A stretch of 64,000 nt of DNA from Pseudomonas sp. RSB 5.4 (GCF_037126175.1 NZ_CP146986.1:3004501-3068500); one strand, 5' to 3'; numbered from the stretch's first letter, positions 1 to 10,177 are shown. Notes: a model not told the origin generated them from the sequence alone. Program-made: numbers and translations.

Positions 1-538
1 TGTCGATCAGGGTCACGATGGACGCCAGACTGGTGGTCTGCAGCATCATGATCACTTCGTTGCTGTACTGCGGCAGCGCCCGGCGCAGGGCCGATGGCAA
101 CAGAATGCGCTTGTACAGTTTGAAGCGCGACATGCCCATGGCCTTGGCGGCTTCAATCTCGCCGTTCGGCGTGGCCTTGAGGCTGCCGGCAATGATCTCG
201 GCGGTGTAGGCGCTGGTGTTGATCGCGAACGCCAGGCACGCACAGAACGTCGCGCTGGACAGCCACGGCCACAAGAAGCTTTCACGTACTGCTTCGAACT
301 GCGCCAGACCGTAGTAGATCAGGAACAGCTGCACCAGCATCGGCGTGCCGCGGATCACGTAGGTGTAGAGCCACGCGGCGCCATTGACGATCGGGTTCTT
401 GGAGACGCGCATCAGGCCCAGCGGCAGTGCCGCCAACAGACCGAACAACAGCGACAGCGCGAGCAGTTTGAGGGTGGTCAGCAGGCCGCCGAGGTACAGC
501 GGCATGGCCTCCCAAATGACGTTGTAGTCGAAGATCAT
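1..538 (-). CDS. hisM: Basic amino-acid ABC transporter permease HisM-type (partial)
   Basis: This is the N-terminal 179 residues of an inner-membrane permease; the gene runs off the left edge. It starts MIFDYNVIWEAMPLYLGG and has alternating hydrophobic segments and the RGTPMLVQLFLIYYG stretch typical of HisM/ArtM/GltK-type permeases. Its ATG overlaps the stop of the upstream permease gene by four bases (ATGA), so the two should be translationally coupled. By family knowledge it pairs with HisQ to form the membrane channel of a histidine/lysine/arginine importer; the ATPase gene would lie beyond the window. Exact substrate is inferred from the neighbouring binding protein. Confidence 0.88.
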   Translation of the reverse strand, partial: MIFDYNVIWEAMPLYLGGLLTTLKLLALSLLFGLLAALPLGLMRVSKNPIVNGAAWLYTYVIRGTPMLVQLFLIYYGLAQFEAVRESFLWPWLSSATFCACLAFAINTSAYTAEIIAGSLKATPNGEIEAAKAMGMSRFKLYKRILLPSALRRALPQYSNEVIMMLQTTSLASIVTLID

Positions 539-1224
539 AGATCAGCCGCCCTTACGCCTACCGAGTAGCGCTTCTCAAGGTGACGCAGCGCCAGCAACGA
601 GACACTGGTGATCACCAGGTACATCGCCGCCACTGCGAGGAAGAAGGTGAAAGGCTCGCGGGTGGCATCCGCCGCCTGCTTGGCCTTGAACATCATGTCT
701 TGCAGACCGACCACCGAAATCAGCGCGGTGGCCTTGGTCAGCACCAGCCAGTTGTTGGTGAAACCAGGGATCGCCAGACGAATCATCTGCGGCACCATCA
801 CCCGGAAGAACACCTGAAAACTGCTCATGCCGTACGCCATGCCCGCTTCGGCCTGGCCTTTGGGGATCGCCATGAACGCGCCACGGAACGTCTCCGACAG
901 GTACGCACCGAAGATGAAACCGAGGGTGCCGATACCGGCGGCCAGCGGGTTCAGATCGATGTAGTCGTCATAACCGAGCATCGGCGCAACACGGTTGAGC
1001 AAGTCCTGACCGCCGTAAAAGATCAGCAGGATCAGCACCAGGTCGGGAATCCCGCGGATCACCGTGGAATACAGATCGCCCAGCCACGCCAGCCAACGAA
1101 TCGGCGACAGGCGCAGCGCGACCCCGATCAGCCCGAGAACGATGGCCAGGGCCATGGACGACAAGGCGAGCTGAAGCGTCAGCCATGCGCCATCGAGGAT
1201 GACAGCCCCGTAGCCTTTCAACAT
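535..1224 (-). CDS. hisQ: Basic amino-acid ABC transporter permease HisQ-type
   Basis: This 229-residue integral membrane protein begins MLKGYGAVILDGAWLTLQLA and carries the RGIPDLVLILLIFYGGQ segment characteristic of polar amino-acid permeases. An EAGMAYGMSSFQVF region matches the cytoplasmic EAA loop that contacts the ATPase. It lies between hisJ and hisM on the same strand and overlaps hisM by four bases. A hairpin followed by a U-run separates it from hisJ, so the permeases should be made at a lower level than the binding protein. It would act with HisM, HisJ and an off-window ATPase in arginine/lysine/histidine uptake. Confidence 0.92.
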   Translation of the reverse strand: MLKGYGAVILDGAWLTLQLALSSMALAIVLGLIGVALRLSPIRWLAWLGDLYSTVIRGIPDLVLILLIFYGGQDLLNRVAPMLGYDDYIDLNPLAAGIGTLGFIFGAYLSETFRGAFMAIPKGQAEAGMAYGMSSFQVFFRVMVPQMIRLAIPGFTNNWLVLTKATALISVVGLQDMMFKAKQAADATREPFTFFLAVAAMYLVITSVSLLALRHLEKRYSVGVRAADL

Positions 1225-1250
1225 GATTCAGGTCCTCGAAAGTTGGGATG

Positions 1251-1294
1251 AAAAAATGGCGCAAACCGCAGAGATCCTGTTGCTTGCGCCATTT
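1251..1294 (-). terminator. Intra-operon attenuator between hisJ and hisQ
   Basis: Eleven-base arms (1254-1264 and 1284-1294) form a stem on the minus-strand transcript, and six U residues overlap and follow the downstream arm. It has the form of an intrinsic terminator but lies inside the operon. Partial termination here would explain excess binding protein over permease, a common arrangement in ABC importers. Confidence 0.7.
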
Positions 1295-1315
1295 CTGACT
1301 TGTCGCAGAGACGTG

Positions 1316-2089
1316 TTACTTGCCGTAGATATCGAAGGCGAAGTATTTGTCCTGGATGGCTTTGTATTTACCGTTTTCACGGATGGCCGCGATGGCCGCG
1401 TTGATCTTGTCTTTCAGCGCGTCGCCCTTGCGCACAGCGATGCCCACGCCGTCGCCGAAGTATTTGACGTCGGTGAACTGCGGGCCAACGAAGGCGAAGC
1501 CTTTGCCGGAATCAGTGTTCAGGAAGCCGTCCTGCAACAGGGTGGCGTCAGCCACGGTACCGTCGAGACGACCAGCGGCCACGTCGAGGTAGATTTCGTT
1601 CTGCGAGCCGTATGGCTTGATCTCGGCACCCAGCGGGGCCAGGACTTCGCGAGCGAAACGCTCGTGGATCGAACCACGTTGCACACCGATGTTCTTGCCC
1701 TTGAGCTCAGACAGGTTGTCGCTGACAACGGTGCCTTGCTTCATGACCAGACGGGCCGGGGTGTTGTAGTACTTGTTGGTGAAGTCCACGGATTTCTTGC
1801 GGTCTTCAGTGATCGACATGGACGACAGGATCGCGTCGATCTTGCGCACTTTCAGTGCCGGGATCAGACCGTCGAACTCTTGCTCGACCCACACACACTT
1901 GACCTGCATCTGCTCGCACAGGGCGTTGCCGATGTCGTAGTCGAAACCGACGATGCTGCCATCCGGCGCTTTCGAAGCGAACGGAGGGTAAGCCGCTTCG
2001 ATACCGATCTTCAGAGGTTTTTCATCAGCGAAGGAATTCAGCGACAGCACGGACAGTGCCAGGGCGCCAAGCAGCACAAGTTTCTTCAT
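1316..2089 (-). CDS. hisJ: Periplasmic basic amino-acid-binding protein (HisJ/ArgT family)
   Basis: This 257-residue family-3 solute-binding protein has a signal peptide of about 21 residues ending LNSFA-D. The family signatures are present: [16 protein letters not shown], then [14 protein letters not shown], and [15 protein letters not shown]. It captures arginine, lysine, ornithine or histidine in the periplasm and delivers it to HisQM. It is the first gene of the transporter operon. ArgR-type half-sites and two palindromes lie upstream. The exact ligand cannot be read from sequence; the histidine versus arginine assignment is uncertain. Confidence 0.9.
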   Translation of the reverse strand: MKKLVLLGALALSVLSLNSFADEKPLKIGIEAAYPPFASKAPDGSIVGFDYDIGNALCEQMQVKCVWVEQEFDGLIPALKVRKIDAILSSMSITEDRKKSVDFTNKYYNTPARLVMKQGTVVSDNLSELKGKNIGVQRGSIHERFAREVLAPLGAEIKPYGSQNEIYLDVAAGRLDGTVADATLLQDGFLNTDSGKGFAFVGPQFTDVKYFGDGVGIAVRKGDALKDKINAAIAAIRENGKYKAIQDKYFAFDIYGK

Positions 2090-2180
2090 CTTGGGACTCC
2101 ATCGGTAAAGGGCAAAAACGGCAGAGTGAGCGACAGCCCAATATGCGAATGGGTGAATCGGGAAAGCGGCGCAGCATCGG

Positions 2181-2216
2181 TGGGAAATTTCCCATTGAAA
2201 CCCTCGAGGGTTTCAA
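2181..2216. promoter_or_regulatory. Two abutting perfect palindromes in the hisJ leader
   Basis: A 14-bp palindrome (2181-2194, TGGGAAATTTCCCA) directly abuts a 22-bp perfect palindrome (2195-2216) centred on CTCGAG. They lie about 92-128 bases upstream of the hisJ ATG, between the start and the candidate ArgR sites. They could be operators or, if transcribed, stable hairpins in the 5' leader. Confidence 0.55.
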
Positions 2217-2240
2217 CGTCAGCCACGATGAGCGAGTGAT

Positions 2241-2287
2241 CGGCATTCTAACGACAGGCCCGAAGCCGATATTTCTTCAATGCGACA
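2241..2287 (-). promoter_or_regulatory. Candidate ArgR operator upstream of hisJ
   Basis: Read on the minus strand, TGTCGC followed by eight bases and AA starts at 2287 and matches the Pseudomonas ArgR half-site TGTCGC-N8-AA as I recall it. A second, weaker copy (TGTCGT) starts 31 bp downstream at 2256, three helical turns away. ArgR control of arginine uptake operons is established in P. aeruginosa; its action here is inferred. Confidence 0.5.
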
Positions 2288-2637
2288 ACTAATTACAGAT
2301 GCACAGAGAAACCCGCTTGAGCGCATTGACAGCCTTGCAAATTCATGCAAGAGCGAAAGACAGTGAACCGATCTATGCTGCAAATTGCGGGCCTATTATT
2401 CGCAAACCCTTCTAATCCGGCAAGCGCAGCGTTGTGTCTTATTTTTCACCGGGGGTTTTGAGGCTCTAAAACGGGGCATTGCGTTTCCCTTCGCCCCGCG
2501 GCGGGGCGGGCGGTTACACATTTGGTTACTCGGATGAGTGCGGGTAACAGCGGGAAAGGGCTTGCGCAGGAAATCGATAATTATTGGTTGGGTGGGCTGG
2601 GTTTCTGACAGAGGATACTGTGGCGTCTGACAGATTG
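2288..2637. other. Intergenic region without a recognisable gene
   Basis: This is the hisJ upstream region. It holds a GC-rich hairpin-prone stretch near 2491-2513 (CCCCGCGGCGGGGC). I see no RNA gene and no ORF with codon use like its neighbours. Confidence 0.5.
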
Positions 2638-2726
2638 CCTTCGCGAGCAAGCCCGCTCCCACAGTGGGCCTGCATTCTTTCAGACAGAATGCGATCAACC
2701 TGTGGGAGCGGGCTTGCTCGCGAAGG
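2638..2726. repeat. REP pair, family A (GTGGGAGCGGGCTTGCTCGC)
   Basis: Two inverted copies (2638-2664 and 2701-2726) flank about 36 bases. This inverted-pair form is the REPIN arrangement seen in fluorescent pseudomonads. Confidence 0.85.
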
Positions 2727-2756
2727 GGCCGGCCCTGCCACCCCAAAACTTCCAGA

Positions 2757-2797
2757 CACAAAAAAGCCCCGCCCGGCATCACCGGACAGGGCTTCTA
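2757..2797 (-). terminator. Intrinsic terminator of acsA
   Basis: On the minus strand a GAAGCCCTGTCCGG/CCGGGCGGGGCTT hairpin ends in a run of six U residues, 13 bases after the acsA stop. Confidence 0.85.
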
Positions 2798-2809
2798 CAG
2801 AGCTAACGC

Positions 2810-4765
<1,956 letters not shown>

Positions 4766-4787
4766 CTTTCTTACCTCGGTGAAATAG

Positions 4788-4797
4788 TTGTTTTTGT
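4788..4797 (-). promoter_or_regulatory. Candidate Hfq/Crc (CA) motif in acsA leader
   Basis: The minus-strand leader reads ACAAAAACAA, fitting AANAANAA, about 12 bases upstream of the ribosome-binding site. acs genes are known Crc-repressed targets in pseudomonads; here it is inferred from the motif alone. Confidence 0.45.
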
Positions 4798-4877
4798 ATG
4801 ACCCCGTTGTAGCCGGGCCGGGCCCATAGAACCATTCGACGATGGTAGTAACAAGCCCTGCGCCCTCAAGCCCCCCA

Positions 4878-4970
4878 CCCCTGTAGGAGCTGCCGAAGGC
4901 TGCGATCTTTTGATCTTGCCCTTTAAAAACAGGATCAAAAGATCGCAGCCTTCGGCAGCTCCTACAGGGG
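4878..4970. repeat. REP pair, family B (TGTAGGAGCTGCCGAAGGCT)
   Basis: A near-perfect inverted pair of about 36-base arms, ending at GATCTTTTGATC, around a short AT-rich centre. It could fold into one long hairpin. It lies between acsA and the DUF2790 gene. Confidence 0.85.
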
Positions 4971-5148
4971 ATTTTTGGTGTTTTGCGGCGATTGTTACCA
5001 AAACCGCGAAAAGTGTTTATCAAAACCCCACCTGTTTACCCCCACCCCACCTCCCTAAAATCCGCAACGCCGACAAGGCAAACCGATTAACAACGTTACA
5101 GCCCCCACGAAGGCCGTTAATCAACTTATCCAAGTGATGAAGTTCCAC

Positions 5149-5171
5149 ACGCAACCCTAAAAAGGTTGCGT
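5149..5171. promoter_or_regulatory. Inverted repeat upstream of the DUF2790 gene
   Basis: ACGCAACC (5149-5156) and GGTTGCGT (5164-5171) are perfect inverse arms around a 7-base A-rich loop, 33 bases before the start codon. It may be an operator or a leader hairpin. The remaining bases from 4971 to 5148 show nothing further. Confidence 0.35.
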
Positions 5172-5204
5172 GACCCCACTCGACCTCAAAAAGGTAAATC
5201 TGAA

Positions 5205-5465
5205 ATGAAAGCTTTATTGGTTCTGGCCCTCAGCAGTCTGTGCGCAACCGCCATGGCAGACGAGGTCCCGACTGATGTCGCACAGCAACAACCGGCTATC
5301 GAGGAATACACTTACTCGACTCACCTGGACATCGCCAACGTAGTGTCCATGAGCGAAGTTCCAAACGTCTGCGAAGTTGTTCCGATGAAAATGGAATACG
5401 ACGATTCCAAGGGTCAGCGTCACATCCTGCGCTACAGCGTCATGGGTAACGGCTGCACCAATTGA
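5205..5465 (+). CDS. DUF2790 small periplasmic protein
   Basis: This 86-residue protein has an 18-19-residue signal peptide (MKALLVLALSSLCATAMA-D). The mature part carries YTYSTHLDIANVVSM, a conserved VPNVCEVVP and ends VMGNGCTN, which is the pattern of the Pseudomonas DUF2790 family. The two mature cysteines could form a disulfide. Function is unknown. The start is the ATG at 5205, preceded by AAAAAGGTAAATCTGAA; the longer upstream frame would remove the signal peptide from the N terminus. It is monocistronic, followed by a hairpin. Confidence 0.85.
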   Translation: MKALLVLALSSLCATAMADEVPTDVAQQQPAIEEYTYSTHLDIANVVSMSEVPNVCEVVPMKMEYDDSKGQRHILRYSVMGNGCTN

Positions 5466-5520
5466 TGATTGAGACTGCACCGAATCGGACCGCTCAGCGC
5501 CTCATTTGAGGGTCGATTCC

Positions 5521-5540
5521 AGCCCGACTTCGGTCGGGCT
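5521..5540 (+). terminator. Hairpin after the DUF2790 gene
   Basis: AGCCCGACTTCGGTCGGGCT is a perfect inverted repeat with a UUCG loop, 56 bases past the stop. The following U-run is poor, so termination may be partial. Confidence 0.55.
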
Positions 5541-5576
5541 CAGTTGTGTCTGGAGTCGTCAAAAATGCTTGCAAAA

Positions 5577-5590
5577 CACTAGATGTAGTG
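5577..5590. promoter_or_regulatory. Candidate NrdR box upstream of nrdB
   Basis: CACTAGATGTAGTG has perfect CACTA/TAGTG arms and resembles the NrdR consensus (acaCwAtATaTwGtgt). It lies about 185 bases upstream of a TATAAT box. I could not find a second box at the usual spacing, which lowers confidence. Confidence 0.45.
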
Positions 5591-5760
5591 AAAAACACGA
5601 TTTTTTGTTCGTTTTTTGAGCAAATCCACAATCGCGAGATTTTTGCGAAAAAAAAATCTATCCCCGGCAAAGCCCTGTAAACCCGCACTCTCATCGAAAA
5701 ACCAGCCTCCTCGACCGCTCCATGCGCGGATTCGCCTCAGCACAGCCGTGTTTTTTTCCC

Positions 5761-5766
5761 TATAAT
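5761..5766 (+). promoter_or_regulatory. -10 element of the probable nrdB promoter
   Basis: A perfect TATAAT follows a T-run at 5751-5757; no clear -35 is seen. Transcription from about 5773 would give a roughly 245-base leader before nrdB, with no ORF of note. The rest of the 5466-6019 gap shows only the hairpin and NrdR-like box listed separately. Confidence 0.45.
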
Positions 5767-6019
5767 GCCGCCCTAATCGGGTCAGCAATATTCCCTTACA
5801 GGGAGCAAAAGCCATTCTGAAGCCCCGCAGCAGCGTCAACGCTGATCTGCGCCCGTCAGAGGCTCTCGGAAACCCGTACAAAATTCTGTTTTATTGCCTG
5901 CCTTAGCTGCTGCAAAAAACGATTCCTTAAGATCCAACGCGGTCTGTACGACCGTGTGAACAACCAACCAATCAGGTTTCACACGGGGCGACAGGCCCTC
6001 ACGCAGGAGACGACACGTC

Positions 6020-7270
6020 ATGCTGAGCTGGGACGAATTCGACAAAGAAGACAGTGAAGTAGCAACCGTGAAAGGCGCCAACGCCGGCCACGCTACTGAA
6101 GCCAACATGGACCGCCTCGACAGCGCCGGCGGTGCCGCAGCGCTGGAAGCCCGCGCCGTGACCGCCGACGACTCGGCCGCCGTGGCCCGCGCCAAGGCAG
6201 CACTGGATTCCCTCGACGTCGCCGAAGGCCTCGCCGAACTCGAAGGCGCCTCCGCCCGTGTCGCCGTTGACGAAAAGCGCATGATCAACTGCCGCGCCGA
6301 CCTCAACCAACTCGTGCCTTTCAAGTACGACTGGGCCTGGCAGAAGTACCTGGACGGCTGCGCAAACCACTGGATGCCGCAAGAAGTCAACATGACCGCC
6401 GACATCGCCCTCTGGAAAAACCCGGAAGGCCTGACCGACGACGAGCGCCGCATCGTGATGCGCAACCTCGGCTTCTTCTCCACCGCCGACTCCCTGGTTG
6501 CCAACAACCTGGTCCTGGCCGTGTACCGCCTGATCACCAACCCGGAATGCCGCCAGTACATCCTGCGCCAGGCGTTCGAAGAGGCGATCCACACCCACGC
6601 CTACCAGTACTGCATCGAATCGCTGGCCATGGATGAAGGCGAGATCTTCAACATGTACCACGAGATCCCATCGGTCGCCAAAAAGGCAGCCTGGGGCCTG
6701 AAATACACCCGTTCGATCTCCGATCCGAAGTTCGAAACCGGCACCCCGGACACCGACAAAGAACTGCTGCGCAACCTGATCGCCTACTACTGCGTTCTGG
6801 AAGGCATCTTCTTCTACTGCGGCTTCACCCAGATCCTGTCCATGGGCCGCCGCAACAAAATGACCGGCGTCGCCGAGCAGTTCCAATACATCCTGCGCGA
6901 CGAATCCATGCACCTGAACTTCGGCATCGACGTGATCAACCAGATCAAAATCGAAAACCCACACCTGTGGGATGCCGAAATGAAGGAAGAAGCGACCCAG
7001 ATGATCCTGCAGGGTACGCAGCTGGAGATCGAATACGCGCGCGACACCATGCCTCGCGGCGTACTGGGCATGAACGCGGCGATGATGGAGGACTACCTGA
7101 AGTTCATCGCTAACCGTCGTTTGTCGCAGATTGGTTTGAAAGAGGAATACCCAGGGACGACTAACCCGTTCCCTTGGATGAGCGAGATTATGGACTTGAA
7201 GAAAGAGAAGAATTTCTTTGAGACTCGGGTTATTGAGTATCAGACTGGTGGTGCGTTGAGCTGGGATTAA
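6020..7270 (+). CDS. nrdB: Class Ia ribonucleotide reductase beta subunit
   Basis: The 416-residue protein is the radical-carrying subunit that lets NrdA reduce ribonucleoside diphosphates. The di-iron ligand segments are visible: ADSLVANN (D157), [14 protein letters not shown] (E188, H191), [12 protein letters not shown] and [10 protein letters not shown]. Tyr195, four residues after H191, fits the radical tyrosine. Residues 1-85 form an Ala-rich acidic extension found in pseudomonad NrdB. A CAGGAGA site precedes the ATG. The alpha-subunit gene is not in this window, so nrdB seems separately transcribed. A strong terminator follows. Confidence 0.96.
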   Translation: MLSWDEFDKEDSEVATVKGANAGHATEANMDRLDSAGGAAALEARAVTADDSAAVARAKAALDSLDVAEGLAELEGASARVAVDEKRMINCRADLNQLVPFKYDWAWQKYLDGCANHWMPQEVNMTADIALWKNPEGLTDDERRIVMRNLGFFSTADSLVANNLVLAVYRLITNPECRQYILRQAFEEAIHTHAYQYCIESLAMDEGEIFNMYHEIPSVAKKAAWGLKYTRSISDPKFETGTPDTDKELLRNLIAYYCVLEGIFFYCGFTQILSMGRRNKMTGVAEQFQYILRDESMHLNFGIDVINQIKIENPHLWDAEMKEEATQMILQGTQLEIEYARDTMPRGVLGMNAAMMEDYLKFIANRRLSQIGLKEEYPGTTNPFPWMSEIMDLKKEKNFFETRVIEYQTGGALSWD

Positions 7271-7327
7271 TGGTCTCGCTCGGCACGATTTGACGATTAC
7301 TGGTTGAGTCGCCAAGTCGATAAAGCA

Positions 7328-7357
7328 AAAAGCCCCGATCTGATCGGGGCTTTTTTA
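7328..7357 (+). terminator. Intrinsic terminator of nrdB
   Basis: AAAAAGCCCCGATC/GATCGGGGCTTTTTT is a near-perfect hairpin ending in six U residues, 58 bases after the stop. It marks the left edge of the AT-rich insert. Confidence 0.9.
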
Positions 7358-7396
7358 TGGACGATTCATATACAGGCTCACACCCAAACCACCAAT

Positions 7397-8071
7397 TTAA
7401 GCTGTACCATTAACCAAGTACACTTCTCCATCATGATAAACAACTTCAGCATATTCAATAATTAATTTATCCAGGTCAGCCTCCGAAAGCCCAAGATATT
7501 CCTGCAACGAACCTATAATTATTTTACTCCGAGAAATGATAGACCTAATTAAATCTTGATCCCTCTCATTTATAAATACATTTTCTTTTGTAGCAGCAAG
7601 CGCCTCGAAATCTGACTTCAATAAAGGTAACAACCCAAGAGAGTAGGAAACTTTCTTCGCTTGGCCGACGGGAAGCCAAGCAAGTGTTTCCAAAAGAAAA
7701 CCTGGATCTACCCAGATCCCTTTGTGAACCACTAAAGATGCAAATTTGAAGCTATCGTGAGGCCGACTCGCCCCTAGTCGCAGCCCTTTTTTCTGTTCAA
7801 TAACGCCACTGGCGGTGGCTACGCGCTTAAGAATTAGTTCAATTGCAGGACGATTATAAGCGACAAAACGCGCCGTTTGATGGCGACGATCTAGCCAACG
7901 TATAACACTGTCCCTTATCGCTACTCCTAGAGCAACAACGACGGCTAAGAATGTTGCAATAGCCGCAAAGTCAATTTTTGACTCCACTGACCAAGGCCAG
8001 CCACGGAGCGCCACTAGCCCAAAAACCGCCATAACAACAAACGTAAAAAATGCTAATAACATCCTTCTCAT
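7397..8071 (-). CDS. Unrecognised two-helix membrane protein
   Basis: The 224-residue product begins MRRMLLAFFTFVVMAVFGLV, giving one N-terminal membrane helix, with a second at about 33-52 (DFAAIATFLAVVVALGVAI). The remainder is a charged soluble domain with no motif I recognise. Codon use is AT-rich at third positions, unlike neighbours, suggesting horizontal acquisition. It points back toward nrdB and shares the insert with an HNH nuclease gene. A role in phage defence is possible from context only. Confidence 0.6.
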   Translation of the reverse strand: MRRMLLAFFTFVVMAVFGLVALRGWPWSVESKIDFAAIATFLAVVVALGVAIRDSVIRWLDRRHQTARFVAYNRPAIELILKRVATASGVIEQKKGLRLGASRPHDSFKFASLVVHKGIWVDPGFLLETLAWLPVGQAKKVSYSLGLLPLLKSDFEALAATKENVFINERDQDLIRSIISRSKIIIGSLQEYLGLSEADLDKLIIEYAEVVYHDGEVYLVNGTA

Positions 8072-9118
8072 AAGCCTACCTAGCTCAATACGTTACAGGA
8101 TCCCCCCATGGAGCTTACACCACTACGTCACACTATCCAAAAACCATCATAGAGGGAGGTCATCTGAGTAAATAATCCTCGCCTAAATATGCCACATCGA
8201 GTGGTTTTTGGCATGATTCTCTGCGCCAGTCGATCTAATATTAAATTTCCGCCGCCTAGTCCCCCTAAAGTAGCGACCTGACCGCTCGCTTTCGTAAAAG
8301 ACCTCTACTAAATCGGGAGTGGGCTAAGACAAGATCAGTAGTGGGAATATGCCCAGCCTTATACTTGTGGCTTCTTAAAACCTGGCACCTCGCCCCTAAG
8401 AAAGTTATCAAGTAGAAGTATTGGATATGCCTACGCCTCATCTTGATGAAGGAATTCGCTACGGTTTTATTTACGAAGTTATGCTTCCTATTCGAAAGAC
8501 TGATAACGTCTGACACACGTTTCCCACAGTATTTATACGTCATAACCTTCATCTACACAGCCTCCTTCTCGAAAACGAACCTTGGTTCAGCGCACGCGAC
8601 ATTGGTCGTTAGATGGACGTACATATCAGTGATCGCTTGGTCGCAAGCTGGACAAGGATCAACACCGTTTTTTGTGGATTGATTATTACTAGCCTAAAAA
8701 GTTGTTGATGCTCAGCGAGCCCGGCGTAATTGCGCTGCTTGTATATCACTACGTCCCGGAAAAGCGGTTGTCGCGTGAGTGGCTTACTCATCTAGTGGTG
8801 CCTACGTTACGTGACTCGGAACACTCAATAAGTTCAGATCGGCCGATGTTGAGCTTGCGGAATTGGCGGAAATGTCCTTGAACCTGCTGCATTGGCAGGA
8901 TGAGAGCTGGATTCGGCTACGCGATATGCCTTACCTGCTGAACGATAAGTCCCAACTGCGAACCACGGTGGTAAAGCCTTGGTGGCGGAGGGTTACGCAA
9001 AAATTTCGGTCTACAAAACATTCGCTGGGTTAGCGTTGTGCCTGTAGAGTTTCGCAAGACCCGTCGCTATTTTCTGTAGGAATTTTCCTAGACAGCCGTG
9101 ATGGCCACTCAGTATCGT
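8072..9118. other. AT-rich region without an intact gene
   Basis: About 1 kb with only short open frames (for example 8265-8552 minus and 8443-8682 plus). None has a convincing ribosome site, pseudomonad codon use or a recognisable family. The base composition matches the adjacent 224-residue gene, so this looks like decayed imported DNA. No terminal repeats or integrase were found. Confidence 0.5.
8815..9033 (+). pseudogene. Possible truncated coding remnant
   Basis: An open frame of about 72 codons without a clear start reads through LAEMSLNLLHWQDESWIRLR and ends at the TAG at 9031. It is more GC-rich and protein-like than the surrounding decayed DNA. I cannot assign a family. It may be the 3' end of a gene cut by the insertion. 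Confidence 0.25.
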
Positions 9119-9139
9119 CCGAGGGTTTTCAACCCTCGG
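9119..9139. terminator. Perfect hairpin just upstream of the HNH gene
   Basis: CCGAGGGTT and AACCCTCGG are perfect arms around a 3-base loop, ending 7 bases before the HNH start and followed by CGATTTT. It may end the upstream remnant's transcription. It would also occlude the only Shine-Dalgarno-like GAGGG, so translational control is possible. Confidence 0.5.
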
Positions 9140-9146
9140 CGATTTT

Positions 9147-9860
9147 ATGAGCGACAAGAAAAAAGATACTGATTGGACTGCTGTTGAGATTGAGGCGGCG
9201 GTTGATGCCTATCTGAAAATGTTTGCGCTTGAGCGAACCGGCAAAAAACTCAACAAAGCGCATGAGAATCGCCTACTGCGTGCATCTGCCTTGCAAAACC
9301 GCACCGAAGGCTCAGTTGAATTCCGTATGCAGAACATTTCTGCTGTTCTCTTGAGGATGCATAGGGAATACATCAAAGGGTACAAGCCAGCCAGAAACGT
9401 TGGGACGAACGTCGAGCCAGTCATCCGAGCAGTATTGATCGCGAAGGGAGTCACGCTTGGGGATCCAACTGTTCCGACTGCGGATGAAGAAGCACTAGAA
9501 CAGAGAGCTCTGGCGCTAGAGAAACTAACTCTTGAAGACGAACCTGCGGGGATTGTTAAGCCGAAGCGCGCTCCCGCCCAAAGTACTGCATTTATACGTG
9601 ATCCAAAGGTTAGAGCCTGGGTTCGTCAGAAAGCCAAAGGAATGTGTGAAGGGTGCGGTGAACCGGCGCCGTTCACTAAAAATGACTCTCCTTACCTTGA
9701 AGTTCATCACGTGAAGCATTTGGCGAATAAGGGCTCTGATCGAATCAGCAACGCTGTGGCACTTTGCCCGAACTGTCATCGACGCTGCCATCACTCGAAT
9801 GACAGCAAAGAGTTCACCGAGTCGCTATATGCGAGGGTCAAACGGTTGAAGCGTGAGTAA
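9147..9860 (+). CDS. HNH endonuclease, restriction type
   Basis: The 237-residue protein has an N-terminal domain (about 8-100) with the pattern WTAVEIEAAVDAYLKMF and FRMQNISAVLLRMHREYIKG found in McrA-like HNH nucleases. A C-terminal HNH domain (about 160-225) has CEGCGEPAP, LEVHHVKHLANKG and ALCPNCHRRCHH, with two CxxC pairs for zinc and the catalytic HH. Such proteins usually cut modified or foreign DNA. No methylase is adjacent, which fits a type IV-like, modification-dependent role. There is no clear Shine-Dalgarno site; a hairpin ends 7 bases before the ATG. Its composition is intermediate between the insert and the core genome. Confidence 0.85.
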   Translation: MSDKKKDTDWTAVEIEAAVDAYLKMFALERTGKKLNKAHENRLLRASALQNRTEGSVEFRMQNISAVLLRMHREYIKGYKPARNVGTNVEPVIRAVLIAKGVTLGDPTVPTADEEALEQRALALEKLTLEDEPAGIVKPKRAPAQSTAFIRDPKVRAWVRQKAKGMCEGCGEPAPFTKNDSPYLEVHHVKHLANKGSDRISNAVALCPNCHRRCHHSNDSKEFTESLYARVKRLKRE

Positions 9861-9873
9861 CTGAGCCAAAATT

Positions 9874-10008
9874 CTGTGGCGAGGGAGCTTGCTCCCGCTC
9901 GACTGCGGAGCAGTCGCCAGGCTCATGATTCTATCTGTCTAACCCATCGCATTTGCCAGTTTTGGGGCTGCTTCGCAGCCCAGCGGGAGCAAGCTCCCTC
10001 GCCACAGA
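9874..10008. repeat. REP pair, family C (TGTGGCGAGGGAGCTTGCTC)
   Basis: Inverted copies at 9874-9901 and 9982-10008. Each is followed inward by a small hairpin (GACTGCGGAGCAGTC; GGCTGCTTCGCAGCC). The rest of the 9861-10177 gap shows no other feature. Confidence 0.8.
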
Positions 10009-10177
10009 GGGGATGTGCTGCCCGCAGTGGCGGGGTGAGAATTGAAATCCGGTTGATCCTGGAATCGCCAGCAGGCTAACTCCCGCAGGTTTTGCATCAT
10101 CCTGAAAACAATCAGTGCAACCCGCCGCGCCTCCCGCTATTAATACCCCTCCCCCACTCAAGGATCCGAGCCCCGCC

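Noticed and set aside
2460..2560. tRNA or small RNA gene near the GC-rich hairpin
   Set aside because: No cloverleaf, no TTC loop and no clear promoter-terminator pair.
5540..5625. Second NrdR box near 5577-5590
   Set aside because: I checked about 31 bases on either side; no CACTA/TAGTG-type palindrome is there.
8265..8552. 95-codon minus-strand ORF in the AT-rich region
   Set aside because: No ribosome site, no recognised family and irregular composition; treated as part of decayed DNA.
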